Part shown: one piece after another, positions 38,433 to 46,371 of the stretch | How positions within the stretch are numbered: position 1 is the stretch's first letter | How the letters are laid out: every line of letters starts with the position of its first letter | Assembly (NCBI GenBank): GCA_035550975.1 | Contig: DASZOC010000041.1 | Coordinates: forward strand, 1 to 64,000 | From: DASZOC01 sp035550975 | Lineage (GTDB): Bacteria; Actinomycetota; CADDZG01; WHSQ01 | Reading direction: 5' to 3' | Length of the DNA: 64,000 nucleotides | Translations under genes and position numbers: made by a program | The notes under the pieces: generated by a model | Told to the model about the DNA's origin: nothing | Seen by the model: the letters and a program-made list of their open reading frames with translations, nothing else | Databases searched by the model: none

Positions 38433-41400
38433 GCCGGCAGCTCCTTGCCTTCCGACCACAGCGGGCAGAGGGGCTTGAACTTGCACCACTGGCAGTCGGC
38501 TTGGGGGTCGGGGCGGAAGTCCTCCGCGAGGACGCCGTCGATCAGCACGGGTAAGCGATTCAGCACCTCGCGCGCCTCTTCGGGCTTCTGGCTGCGCTTC
38601 TGCACGTCACCGCGCGCCGGCGGCACGTTCGGATAGATCAGTTGCATCGAGGCCGGCTCGCCGAGCGTGGTGAGGTCCGGGCCGGGGGGCTTGATCGATC
38701 CCGGCGTCGTGGCGGCGAGGTAATAGATCGCGAGCTGCAGGGACTCGCGCGCCTCCTCCCACGACGCCATGCTCTTCGAAGTCTTGTAGTCGGAGATGAC
38801 GACGTTCGACCCGATCTTGTCGACGCGGTCGATGCGTCCGGTGATGCGGTGCCCGTCGAGGTGGACCTTGAAGCTCGCCTCCGCGACCGCCGCCGTGCCC
38901 GGCTTCAGGTACTTGCCGTAGCGCTCGATCATCAGCTGGCCCTCGCGGAAGAACTGCCTCGCGGTCGCCTTGTTCGGGAACTGGCCGTTGATGTTGTCGA
39001 ACAGCTCCTCGTAGCGGGCGTATGCCGCCTGCGGTTCGACCGGCAACGCGCCCGTCTCCAGCTCCTCGAAGACCTTGTGGATCACCGACCCGAACGCCAT
39101 GTTGTGGCTGGACTCGGGATCGAGGCCGAGAACGACGCCGAGCAGGTACTGAAGCCCGCAGTTGTCGTAGGTCGAGATGCGCGAGTAGCTCGTGCGTAGC
39201 TTGTCGAGCGGCAGGTCGTCGGCGTCGTCTGCCTGTTGCTCGCGGATCGACACGGCCCCCTCGGTCCAGTCCCACCGCCACCACCATTCGCTCGGTTGCG
39301 CCGGTGAGCAGCGTGGGTCGAGCTCACAGATGCGGGCGATCGCGGCCAGCGCCGCGACGCGGGCCGGAGCAGGCGCCGAGGTGTCCGCGAGGATCTTGCG
39401 ATAGCGCGCCGCAGCCTCCGCGAAGGTCAACGGCGGCATGTCGGCCGGCGCGTCGACCTCGGGGGCCGCGCCGGTCAGCTCCTCGATGAAACGGCTGGGT
39501 TCCCCCCTGCGCGTCGGGCCCGGAGAGGTCGTGACGATGCAGCGCTTGGACGCGCGCGTGACCGCGACGTAGAAGACCCTGCGGTCTTCCATCTCGTTCT
39601 TCTTCGAACGCGCCACGGGGTCGGTCTCGTCCAGGTAGTACGGGTCGAACAGGCCGGTCGCCCGGCGACCCTTGGGGATCGAACCTTCGACGACGCCGGC
39701 GACCGCGACGATCGACCACTCCTTGCCCTTGGCGCCGTGGAAGCTCACGACCTTGACCCCGCCGCCGGATCGCTCGGGCGGCAGCCACGGGTCGGAGCCG
39801 AAGTCGGCGCGGCCGATGGCTTCGAGGTACTCGGTGAAGGTGCCCGAGCCCCGGCGCCGCTCGACGAACCGGCCGAGCGCCCGGCTGAACGCGACCAACG
39901 CATCCAGGTCGCGGTTCGCCGGGTCGTCCATCCCGTTGCGAGCGCGCGCCTGCAGGTCGCGGCACAGACGCGAGCGGTCCCACACCACCCAGAAAGCTTC
40001 GTCCGCCGGAGCGTTCTTCTTCTTGACGAGCAGATCGCGTAGGTCGAGCAGCTCCGCGATGCGCGCGCGTGCGTCGTCGCCCCCCTCGAGGTCGTCCGGA
40101 GGATCTTCGACGACCTGCGTCAGGGTCACCCCGCGGTAACGGGCGTCCCGCTCCAGCTCGCGCACCGTTGCGTCCTCGAGCTCGATCAATGGCGAGCGCA
40201 GGAGCTCGACGATCTTCTCGGGCTCCGGCTCGTCGTCGAACGCGAACTTGGCGAGGTCGGCGAACGCGCGCACGATCGGCTCCCGCACCAGCGGACGGTC
40301 GGGCGCGCTGATCGAGAACGGCACCTCGAGCGAGTCCAGCGCTCGTTCGAGCGGCGGCAACATGGACCGCGGGGAGGTCAGCAGGATCGCCATCTCGTCG
40401 TACGGGATGTGATCTTGGAGGTGAGCCAGCCGCAGCTCGCGCGCGATCGACTCGACCTCGGCGGCGAGGTTCGCATAGCGCCGTACCTCGAGCGAAGTCT
40501 CTCCTTCGAAACGGTCGAAGCGGTGGTCGCGGGGGCCGTTGCGCGCGATGAGCCCCAGCGCGGCCGTTCCCACCTCGGCCCCCAGCCGGTACGAGGTGCG
40601 CAACGTCACCGAAGCGTGAGCGCCGAACTCCTTGTCGAAGTTGTCGATCCAGTCGGGCTCGGCTCCCCTGAAGGTCTCGATCGCGGAGTCCGGATCGCCC
40701 GCGAGCACGAGCGATCGCTCGTCGCGGCCGCCGAGGTCGAACCCGGCGAGGAAGTGCAGCAGCCTCTGCTGGACGAGCGCGAGCTCCTGCCCGTCATCGA
40801 CCAGGATGTGCAGGAAACGCTCGTGGAGGGTGTCGCGCACGTCTTCGTGTTGTGCGATCAGCTCGGCGGCATCGGCCAGCAACGTCGGATAGTCGACCCG
40901 CGAACGCGCCCGCAGCCGTTCGCGATGTGCCTTGAAGAAACGCACGACGTCGCCCCATGCGGGTCGTGCGACCGCCAGCGCGTCGAGCTGGGGATTGTCG
41001 AGCAGGCGCTGCTCGGCGCGGATGCAAAAGTCCACGACCTCGTCGACGAAGCCGCGGTTCTTCAGCAGGTGCCGGTGATGGGGCCAGTTCGCCTCGGTCT
41101 CGTTCGCGAGCGCGTCGCGCACGTCGCCCCATTGCTCCGGACTGGTCAGGAGCACGGGCGGCTCCGGATACGCGAGCCGGTCGTAGTGACGGGTGACGAG
41201 GTGGTGGGCGAGGCCGTGCCAGGTGTAGACCGGCACCTCGATCAGAGCCTCCAGGCCCTCGTCGAACAGCAACCGGCGGGTCAAGCGGTCCTGCAGGTCC
41301 ATCTTCTGGGCGCGGTTCGGGACCAGGAACAGGATGCGGTCGGGCGACGACCCGTCTTTGGTCGCGAGGTCGACGAAGCGCTCTTCGAGGACCCGGGTCT

Positions 41401-41494
41401 TGCCGGTTCCGGGACCGCCGAGCACCGTCAGGGGGCCGCGCTCGTGGGCGAGGACCTCCTGCTGGTCCCGGTCGAGCGTGATCGTCGTCGTCAT
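38429..41494 (-). CDS. adnA: UvrD-like motor-nuclease, AdnA-type subunit
   Basis: This 1021-residue protein is the first gene of the pair. Walker A is GGPGTGKT (residues 26-33), but the Walker B site reads LVDDGQE (233-237 = DDGQE) rather than DE-x-QD, consistent with a weak or structural motor. Helicase motifs VSFHGAKGKEW and FYVAVTRASKRC are present. The C-terminal nuclease domain has VVISDYKTSK, and the Cys pattern NCGLQY ... CQWCKFKPLC (Cys1001, 1004, 1010 plus an upstream Cys) looks like the iron-sulfur staple of AddB/RecB-type nucleases. It is coupled to adnB by a 4-base overlap and divergent from the thioesterase. Confidence 0.87.
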   Translation of the reverse strand: MTTTITLDRDQQEVLAHERGPLTVLGGPGTGKTRVLEERFVDLATKDGSSPDRILFLVPNRAQKMDLQDRLTRRLLFDEGLEALIEVPVYTWHGLAHHLVTRHYDRLAYPEPPVLLTSPEQWGDVRDALANETEANWPHHRHLLKNRGFVDEVVDFCIRAEQRLLDNPQLDALAVARPAWGDVVRFFKAHRERLRARSRVDYPTLLADAAELIAQHEDVRDTLHERFLHILVDDGQELALVQQRLLHFLAGFDLGGRDERSLVLAGDPDSAIETFRGAEPDWIDNFDKEFGAHASVTLRTSYRLGAEVGTAALGLIARNGPRDHRFDRFEGETSLEVRRYANLAAEVESIARELRLAHLQDHIPYDEMAILLTSPRSMLPPLERALDSLEVPFSISAPDRPLVREPIVRAFADLAKFAFDDEPEPEKIVELLRSPLIELEDATVRELERDARYRGVTLTQVVEDPPDDLEGGDDARARIAELLDLRDLLVKKKNAPADEAFWVVWDRSRLCRDLQARARNGMDDPANRDLDALVAFSRALGRFVERRRGSGTFTEYLEAIGRADFGSDPWLPPERSGGGVKVVSFHGAKGKEWSIVAVAGVVEGSIPKGRRATGLFDPYYLDETDPVARSKKNEMEDRRVFYVAVTRASKRCIVTTSPGPTRRGEPSRFIEELTGAAPEVDAPADMPPLTFAEAAARYRKILADTSAPAPARVAALAAIARICELDPRCSPAQPSEWWWRWDWTEGAVSIREQQADDADDLPLDKLRTSYSRISTYDNCGLQYLLGVVLGLDPESSHNMAFGSVIHKVFEELETGALPVEPQAAYARYEELFDNINGQFPNKATARQFFREGQLMIERYGKYLKPGTAAVAEASFKVHLDGHRITGRIDRVDKIGSNVVISDYKTSKSMASWEEARESLQLAIYYLAATTPGSIKPPGPDLTTLGEPASMQLIYPNVPPARGDVQKRSQKPEEAREVLNRLPVLIDGVLAEDFRPDPQADCQWCKFKPLCPLWSEGKELPA

Positions 41495-41610
41495 GGGCTG
41501 GTCCTCATCGGTATGCGTTTCAACCTAGCGGAGGCCTGTGACAGGTTCCCCGGAGTCGCGAAGAAAACGTCGGACCGGTTAGTTCCTGCTGCCGTGGGCA
41601 TCAATTCGTC

Positions 41611-41976
41611 GTGGGACTCAGAGAAGAGCTCGGGATCGAGATCACCGACAAGGGTGACGGCACCGCGCTGCTGCGGATGGACGCCGGCGATGCCCACCTC
41701 AACGACGGCGGCATCGTCCACGGAGGAGCGCTCGCAACGCTTGCCGACTGCGCCATGGGCTCCGCGGTGGCCTCGACATTGCCCGAGGAGCAGCTCTTCG
41801 TGACCGTCGAAGCGAAGATCAACTTCCTCGAGGCGGCGGAGGAGGGCACGCTCGTGGCGACCGCGAAGGTTCGGCGGACCGGCAAGTCGAACACAGTTGC
41901 GGAGGCAGAGCTCGTTCAGGAAGCGACCGGCGAGCACGTCGCCTTCGCGACCGGGACGTTCACGATCCTGGACTGA
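41611..41976 (+). CDS. PaaI-family hotdog acyl-CoA thioesterase
   Basis: This 121-residue protein is a hotdog thioesterase with the PaaI signature HLNDGGIVHGGALATLADCAMG (the part after the first residues carries the catalytic Asp/Gly region) and the second conserved strand VTVEAKINFLEAAEEGTLVA. Members hydrolyse aryl- or acyl-CoA esters and prevent CoA sequestration. The start is a GTG at 41611 with no clear ribosome-binding site. It could relieve dead-end CoA thioesters of the aromatic pathway at 56-63 kb, but it is not next to it. Confidence 0.9.
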   Translation: MGLREELGIEITDKGDGTALLRMDAGDAHLNDGGIVHGGALATLADCAMGSAVASTLPEEQLFVTVEAKINFLEAAEEGTLVATAKVRRTGKSNTVAEAELVQEATGEHVAFATGTFTILD

Positions 41977-42050
41977 GGCGATAGTGACGGGGCCATCTGG
42001 GTACGTTCTAGATGACCCGGTTGGACGTCGACCGCAAGGAGGTTGTCGGG

Positions 42051-42569
42051 ATGCTGTCATCAAAGAGCAAGCAAAGCGACGGCGGGGGTCCGGTCCGGAG
42101 GTTCATCGTCTTCGGCGGGACCGGCGCCGCTCTCGCCTATCTCTTCGACCCGCAGATGGGGCGTACTAGGCGGGCAAAGCTGCAGGATCAAGCGTCCGCC
42201 GTGTTCCGGCGAGCCAAGCGTGAGGCGGACCGGAAGGCCGAATACGCCCGCGGACAGGCAGAGGGGCTGCGTCACATCGCGTCGTCCGACTCGCCGCCGC
42301 CGAACGACGAGACGTTGACGGCGAAGGTCGAGAGCGAAGTCCTCAGTCGCTGGAACTACCCGAAGGGGTCGATCAACGTCAACACGGTCGATGGAGTCGT
42401 CGAGCTGCGCGGCACCTGCGAGAGCCAGGAGCAGATCAGCGACCTCGAGGCGGACGTTCGCAAGGTCACCGGGGTCGTCGACGTGAGGAACTTCCTCCAC
42501 CTGCCCGACACGCCCGCCCCGAACACGGAAGAGGCGCGGGAGTCCAACGAGGGCTGGAGGGAGGGTTAG
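42051..42569 (+). CDS. membrane-anchored BON-domain protein
   Basis: This is a 172-residue protein. ATG 42051 is preferred over one at 42012 because AAGGAGG lies at the right distance. A single N-terminal hydrophobic segment (FIVFGGTGAALAYLFDPQMG, about residues 18-37) is followed by a basic stretch (RTRRAKLQD), the usual 'DPxxGRRRR' anchor. A BON domain occupies about 95-155 (VNTVDGVVELRGTC ... VTGVVDVRNFLH). BON proteins attach to phospholipid and are linked to envelope stress. First of three tightly spaced genes. Confidence 0.88.
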   Translation: MLSSKSKQSDGGGPVRRFIVFGGTGAALAYLFDPQMGRTRRAKLQDQASAVFRRAKREADRKAEYARGQAEGLRHIASSDSPPPNDETLTAKVESEVLSRWNYPKGSINVNTVDGVVELRGTCESQEQISDLEADVRKVTGVVDVRNFLHLPDTPAPNTEEARESNEGWREG

Positions 42570-42571
42570 CC

Positions 42572-42769
42572 GTGCGGACCCACGCTGTGCGACTGCTGCT
42601 GGCCGGTGCGCTCGCGCTCGGTAGTCCCGTAGTGCTCGCGTCGTGCGACCAAGAGGACATGCGCGATGTCGAGGAGGGCGTGAACGACGTCGAGGAAGGG
42701 GTCGAGAAGGGCGCGAAGGAGGTCGAAGAGGAGGTCGACGACCTCGACTCCGACGGTAAAGACGACTAG
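42572..42769 (+). CDS. small acidic coiled-coil lipoprotein
   Basis: This is a 65-residue protein with a lipoprotein signal (lipobox LASC, mature Cys about 25). The mature part is a run of acidic heptads (DVEEGVNDVEEGVEKGAKEV and on), predicted as a short amphipathic coiled coil or, alternatively, a disordered acidic tail. GGAGGGAGGG precedes the GTG start, 2 bases after the BON gene stop and 2 bases before the next gene. It probably sits on the outer membrane face beside the BON protein. Confidence 0.75.
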   Translation: MRTHAVRLLLAGALALGSPVVLASCDQEDMRDVEEGVNDVEEGVEKGAKEVEEEVDDLDSDGKDD

Positions 42770-42771
42770 GG

Positions 42772-43212
42772 GTGGCCGACGACGACAAGATGAAGGTCGC
42801 GGAGGTTCGCGACCTTCTCAATCAGGCGATCCCGCTGCAGTTCCGGTCCGCAGCGATGTTCACGTGGGCCGCAGGTGCGGTGACCGGCCACGAGTTCCAG
42901 GCGGTGGGGCGCCAGCTCGAGGAATACGGGCGGCTCGAGCTCGAGGACGCGCGCAGGCTGATCGAGAAGCTGGTCGCGCTGGGCGGCCATCCCGTCACGA
43001 AGGTCGCGCCGTTCGAGCCGATCTCGTTCGACAAGAGCGGCATCCGCACGCTGATGGATCACGAGGAAGAGGCGCTCGAAGCGCTACACGCGGTGATCCC
43101 CGAGACCGGTCAGGAAGCGCGCTCGGAGGCGCTGGAACACCTGATGGAGCACATGCTCATGCGCAAGCAGGAGCAGGTGGACTTCCTGGAACGGGTTCGG
43201 CGCGGCTTCTAG
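42772..43212 (+). CDS. ferritin-like four-helix domain protein
   Basis: This 146-residue all-helical protein resembles ferritin-like/DUF892-type proteins. Glu/His residues are spaced along the helices: EFQAVGRQLEEYGRLELEDARRL, DHEEEALEALHAVIPE and EALEHLMEHMLMRKQEQ. A di-metal site from E-x6-Y and E-x2-H motifs is plausible, but not all ligands are certain. The role could be stress protection or iron handling. It overlaps the convergent gene by 4 bases and ends the BON-lipoprotein-ferritin-like unit. Confidence 0.75.
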   Translation: MADDDKMKVAEVRDLLNQAIPLQFRSAAMFTWAAGAVTGHEFQAVGRQLEEYGRLELEDARRLIEKLVALGGHPVTKVAPFEPISFDKSGIRTLMDHEEEALEALHAVIPETGQEARSEALEHLMEHMLMRKQEQVDFLERVRRGF

Positions 43213-44231
43213 CGCTGCGGTTGTAGCGACTTCACCTGGCCCGTCCACTCGCTGCGGTACTCCCCCGGTCCCGTCGTCACTCGCGTGTCCTGGTACTGCT
43301 TCACGACGAGGTTGTACTCGGGCGAGACCCACGACCGAACGGTCGCGGTGCCTGCAACCTCGCCGCGCATGGTCATGCGGACCTCCGTCGCCCACACCTC
43401 TACCTCTTGGCCGCCGATCACCAGCGTCGTGTGATCGAAGGTCCGCGCCTGGTACTCGCCGGAGGTCTTGCCGCGCCACGAGCCCTCCCAGGTCTGTCCG
43501 AGCTTGAACGGTACGAGCCCCACGAACATCGGCGGGTTGAACACGATCGTCTTGTCGACGGTGACAGGCCCCATGACGACGCGGTTGCGGTTGCTGGTCA
43601 CCGACACGCCCTTGTCGGCGAACTGGAGGTTGAGCCATGTCTCCTTCTGCTCCGAGAACACGTGGTGCTCGATCCATCGATTCTGTCCCTGCCACGTCAC
43701 GACGCGATGCGATTCCTCGGGCAGCGTTCGGTTCGTCCCCGGAGCCTTCTCGTATCCGTCGACCGCCCACGTGTAAACACCTTCCTCGGGCCGCCCGGGG
43801 CGCCGCGCCTCTCGCGTCTCCGAGTTGGCCGCGGGCTGGTTCCCCCGGGCCGCGGGTCGGTTGGCGGCCGTCGGTCGCTGCCTCTGTGACACGGGCGCGG
43901 CAACGGCAGCGCTGCCGCGGTGGCGATTTGCGTTCGACGCCCGTTGCCGTTTGCGCGGCTCGTTCTTCGCACGGCCCTTGTCGCCGCTTCGCTGCTGTGT
44001 GTCAGCGCCGGATCCCTCGCTCGCGGCGGCTTCCGCGTCGGCCCGGTACTGCGCGAGGACCGTCTCGCTCGCGACCGGGGTCGAGGCGCCCATCCACCTA
44101 AGCACGCCACCGACGCCGAGGCCGAGTGACATGACCAGGCCCGCGGCGACTAATGCCTTCAGGTGCGACTTGCGCTCGCGGCTGACGCTCTCGATCGAGC
44201 CACCGGGCGGCGCGGCCCAGATATCTCTCAT
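43209..44231 (-). CDS. membrane-anchored protein of unknown function
   Basis: This is a 340-residue protein with an N-terminal basic segment and one membrane helix (LKALVAAGLVMSLGLGVGGVL, about 24-44). A long low-complexity, Ala/Arg/Gln-rich stalk (about 70-145) follows. A C-terminal beta-rich extracytoplasmic domain (about 150-340) has repeated Trp/Val strands: YTWAVDGYEKAPGTNR, RVVMGPVTVDK and TATVRSWVSPEYNLVVKQYQD. The latter is like lipoprotein-carrier or DUF3108-type folds, though I cannot assign it. It diverges from the PadR gene with 44 bases between, so PadR may control it. Confidence 0.75.
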   Translation of the reverse strand: MRDIWAAPPGGSIESVSRERKSHLKALVAAGLVMSLGLGVGGVLRWMGASTPVASETVLAQYRADAEAAASEGSGADTQQRSGDKGRAKNEPRKRQRASNANRHRGSAAVAAPVSQRQRPTAANRPAARGNQPAANSETREARRPGRPEEGVYTWAVDGYEKAPGTNRTLPEESHRVVTWQGQNRWIEHHVFSEQKETWLNLQFADKGVSVTSNRNRVVMGPVTVDKTIVFNPPMFVGLVPFKLGQTWEGSWRGKTSGEYQARTFDHTTLVIGGQEVEVWATEVRMTMRGEVAGTATVRSWVSPEYNLVVKQYQDTRVTTGPGEYRSEWTGQVKSLQPQR

Positions 44232-44275
44232 GCCCGCCTCCTTCGATCACCTGCCGGACGACCGTCCAATGTGAT

Positions 44276-44854
44276 ATGTCTATCTGGATGGAGAGTAGAC
44301 CTGCCCGCAGGAACCTGTCAAACGCCGCGGCCCCCAAACTGAACCCCACCGCGGCGTCGCTCCTCGGCTTCTTGCTGGAGGGGCCCCTGACGGGGTGGGA
44401 CATCGTCGCCGTGGTCGAGGCGTCGATCGGCTATTTCTGGAACCTCACCCGGAGCCAGGTGTACCGGGAGCTGCGCTCGCTCGCCGACGCCGGGTACGTC
44501 GAGGAGGGCGAGGCCGGGCCACGGGATCGGCGCCCGTACACGATCACGGAAACCGGTCGCGAGGCGTTCATGGAGTGGCTGCGGCTCGATCCCGGCGATG
44601 ACCTCATCCGCATGCAGGGCCTGTTGAAGTTCTTCTTCGCCGACAACCTCGACGAATCCATAGTCAGGCGCTGGGTGATGGTGCAGCGATCGCAGGTCGA
44701 GAAACGTCTCGCCTACTTCCGCGAGCTCCTGGCGCATATCCAGGACGAGCCCACGCCGTTCCAGATCCACACGTTGCGTTTCGGCATCGCGCACGAGGAG
44801 GCCGCGCTCGAGTGGCTCGACTCGTTTCCCTGGTCGGACGCTCCGCGCGCTTAG
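44276..44854 (+). CDS. PadR-family transcriptional regulator
   Basis: This 192-residue DNA-binding protein has the PadR winged helix: LLGFLLEGPLTGWDIV, then WNLTRSQVYRELRSLADAGYV and DRRPYTITETGREAFMEWL. The C-terminal Vir-type dimerisation helices are about 110-185. PadR repressors sense phenolic acids, drugs or stress compounds and usually autoregulate. It is divergent from the membrane protein at 43209 (44-base gap) and convergent with the DEAD-box gene by a 4-base overlap. The ligand is unknown. Confidence 0.92.
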   Translation: MSIWMESRPARRNLSNAAAPKLNPTAASLLGFLLEGPLTGWDIVAVVEASIGYFWNLTRSQVYRELRSLADAGYVEEGEAGPRDRRPYTITETGREAFMEWLRLDPGDDLIRMQGLLKFFFADNLDESIVRRWVMVQRSQVEKRLAYFRELLAHIQDEPTPFQIHTLRFGIAHEEAALEWLDSFPWSDAPRA

Positions 44855-46116
44855 GCGCGGCGGCGAGGCCTTCTGCCGGACCGCCGCGCGCCATCGCGTG
44901 TGGCGACGCCGTTCCCAGTTGAAGTGCGTGAGCGGCTCCGATCGCCGTTCCCGGACCGGTTCCCCGCCTGACGCGCGCGTCCCGCTGCCGGCGCGTGCGC
45001 TGCGGCCATAACCAAGCCGTCGGATTCGAACTCGCTCGTGAGCTTGAGCGCCCGCGCTATCGCGCCGACATCCTTGCGGTTCGCAGGGGCAACGAAGGTC
45101 ACCCCGGCCCCCAGGCGTCCGGCCCGGGCCGTACGGCCCACACGATGGACATAGTCGGTGTGGTCGTGCGGAGGGTCGAAGTTGATGACGTGGCTGATGT
45201 CGTCGACGTCGAGACCACGAGCCGCGACGTCGGTCGCGACCAGCACGTCCACGTGGCCGTCGGTGAAGCGGTCGAGCGCGCGCTGGCGCTGGTTCTGGCT
45301 CTTGTTGCCGTGGATCGCGAGGCTGTCGATCCCCCGCGCCCGCAGCTTCTTGCACAGGCGGTCGGCGCCGTGTTTCGTGCGGACGAAGACGAGCGCGAGA
45401 TCGCGCTCCTCGCCAAGGACTCGTACCAGCGCGTCGATCTTGCCCTCGTCGCTGACCGGCAGGAACCGGTGGCTGGCGGCCGCGATCGCGGGCTTGTCCT
45501 CCACGACCTCGTGGCGAACCGGGTCGTGCGTGTAGTTGCGCGCCAGCTGCCCAACGCGGCCGTCGAGCGTGGCCGAGAAGAACATCGTCTGCCGGCGTCC
45601 CTTCAGCCGAGCGACGATCTTGTCGACCTGCGGTTGGAAGCCCATGTCGAGCATCCGGTCGGCCTCGTCGAGGACGAGGATCGAGATGTGGTCGAGCGAG
45701 ATCATGCGCCGCTCGAGCAGGTCCTGAAGGCGGCCGGGCGTCGCCACGATCACGTGCGCCCGCGCGGCCCTCTTGGCCTGCGCGTCGAGACCGACACCGC
45801 CGTAGACGGTCGCGACCTTGAGGTTGCGGACCAGCGCGATGTCGGACAGCTCCACGGCCACCTGCACCGCGAGCTCACGCGTCGGCACCATGACGAGCGC
45901 CGCGGGGCGCTTCATGGAAGCGTCGAGGCGCTCGACGATGGGGATCCCGAACCCGAGCGTTTTGCCTGAACCCGTGCGTGATTTGGCCAGGATGTCCCGG
46001 CCTGCCAGACCGTCGCCCAAGACGAGGTTCTGGATCTTGAAGGGCGCCTCTATGCCACGCCGCGCAAGTGCTTGCACGACGGGCGCGGAGACGCCCAGTT
46101 CTGTGAATGTAGACAA
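44851..46116 (-). CDS. DEAD-box ATP-dependent RNA helicase
   Basis: This 421-residue helicase has the full motif set: Q motif, AKSRTGSGKT, PTRELAVQ, TPGRL, VLDEADRM, SAT, ATDVAARGLD and HRVGRTARAG. The C-terminus (about 375-421) is a basic Arg/Gly/Ser-rich tail that probably binds RNA. The start is TTG at 46116 with AAGGAG 6-7 bases upstream. It remodels RNA, probably in cold growth or ribosome assembly (RhlE/CsdA-like). The long leader (255 bases to the next gene) carries a small hairpin. Confidence 0.95.
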   Translation of the reverse strand: MSTFTELGVSAPVVQALARRGIEAPFKIQNLVLGDGLAGRDILAKSRTGSGKTLGFGIPIVERLDASMKRPAALVMVPTRELAVQVAVELSDIALVRNLKVATVYGGVGLDAQAKRAARAHVIVATPGRLQDLLERRMISLDHISILVLDEADRMLDMGFQPQVDKIVARLKGRRQTMFFSATLDGRVGQLARNYTHDPVRHEVVEDKPAIAAASHRFLPVSDEGKIDALVRVLGEERDLALVFVRTKHGADRLCKKLRARGIDSLAIHGNKSQNQRQRALDRFTDGHVDVLVATDVAARGLDVDDISHVINFDPPHDHTDYVHRVGRTARAGRLGAGVTFVAPANRKDVGAIARALKLTSEFESDGLVMAAAHAPAAGRARQAGNRSGNGDRSRSRTSTGNGVATRDGARRSGRRPRRRA

Positions 46117-46133
46117 CGTTCACTCCTTGCTAT

Positions 46134-46150
46134 CGGTAGGACCGCTACCG
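46134..46150. other. small hairpin in the leader of the DEAD-box helicase gene
   Basis: Arms CGGTAG (46134-46139) and CTACCG (46145-46150) lie just upstream of the ribosome-binding site of the TTG start at 46116. The rest of the gap to 46371 shows no gene or strong structure. A role in helicase autoregulation is possible but only inferred. Confidence 0.3.
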
Positions 46151-46371
46151 GGAAACGGGAGACTCGACCATCCCGTGCATCCGATGAAGGAGGAACCAGG
46201 GAGAACCGACTCTCGCAGGCGGCACCTTGCCTAACCTGCGCTTGTTGCTCAATACGCTACAACAGGCACCATACCTGCTTATTCCCTCCGATCGCGCAGG
46301 GGGTCAGCGCCAGCTAACCTTTAGGGGCTCTGCGCAAGATCGAGGCCGCACGACGTCTGGGAGGAACTAAG

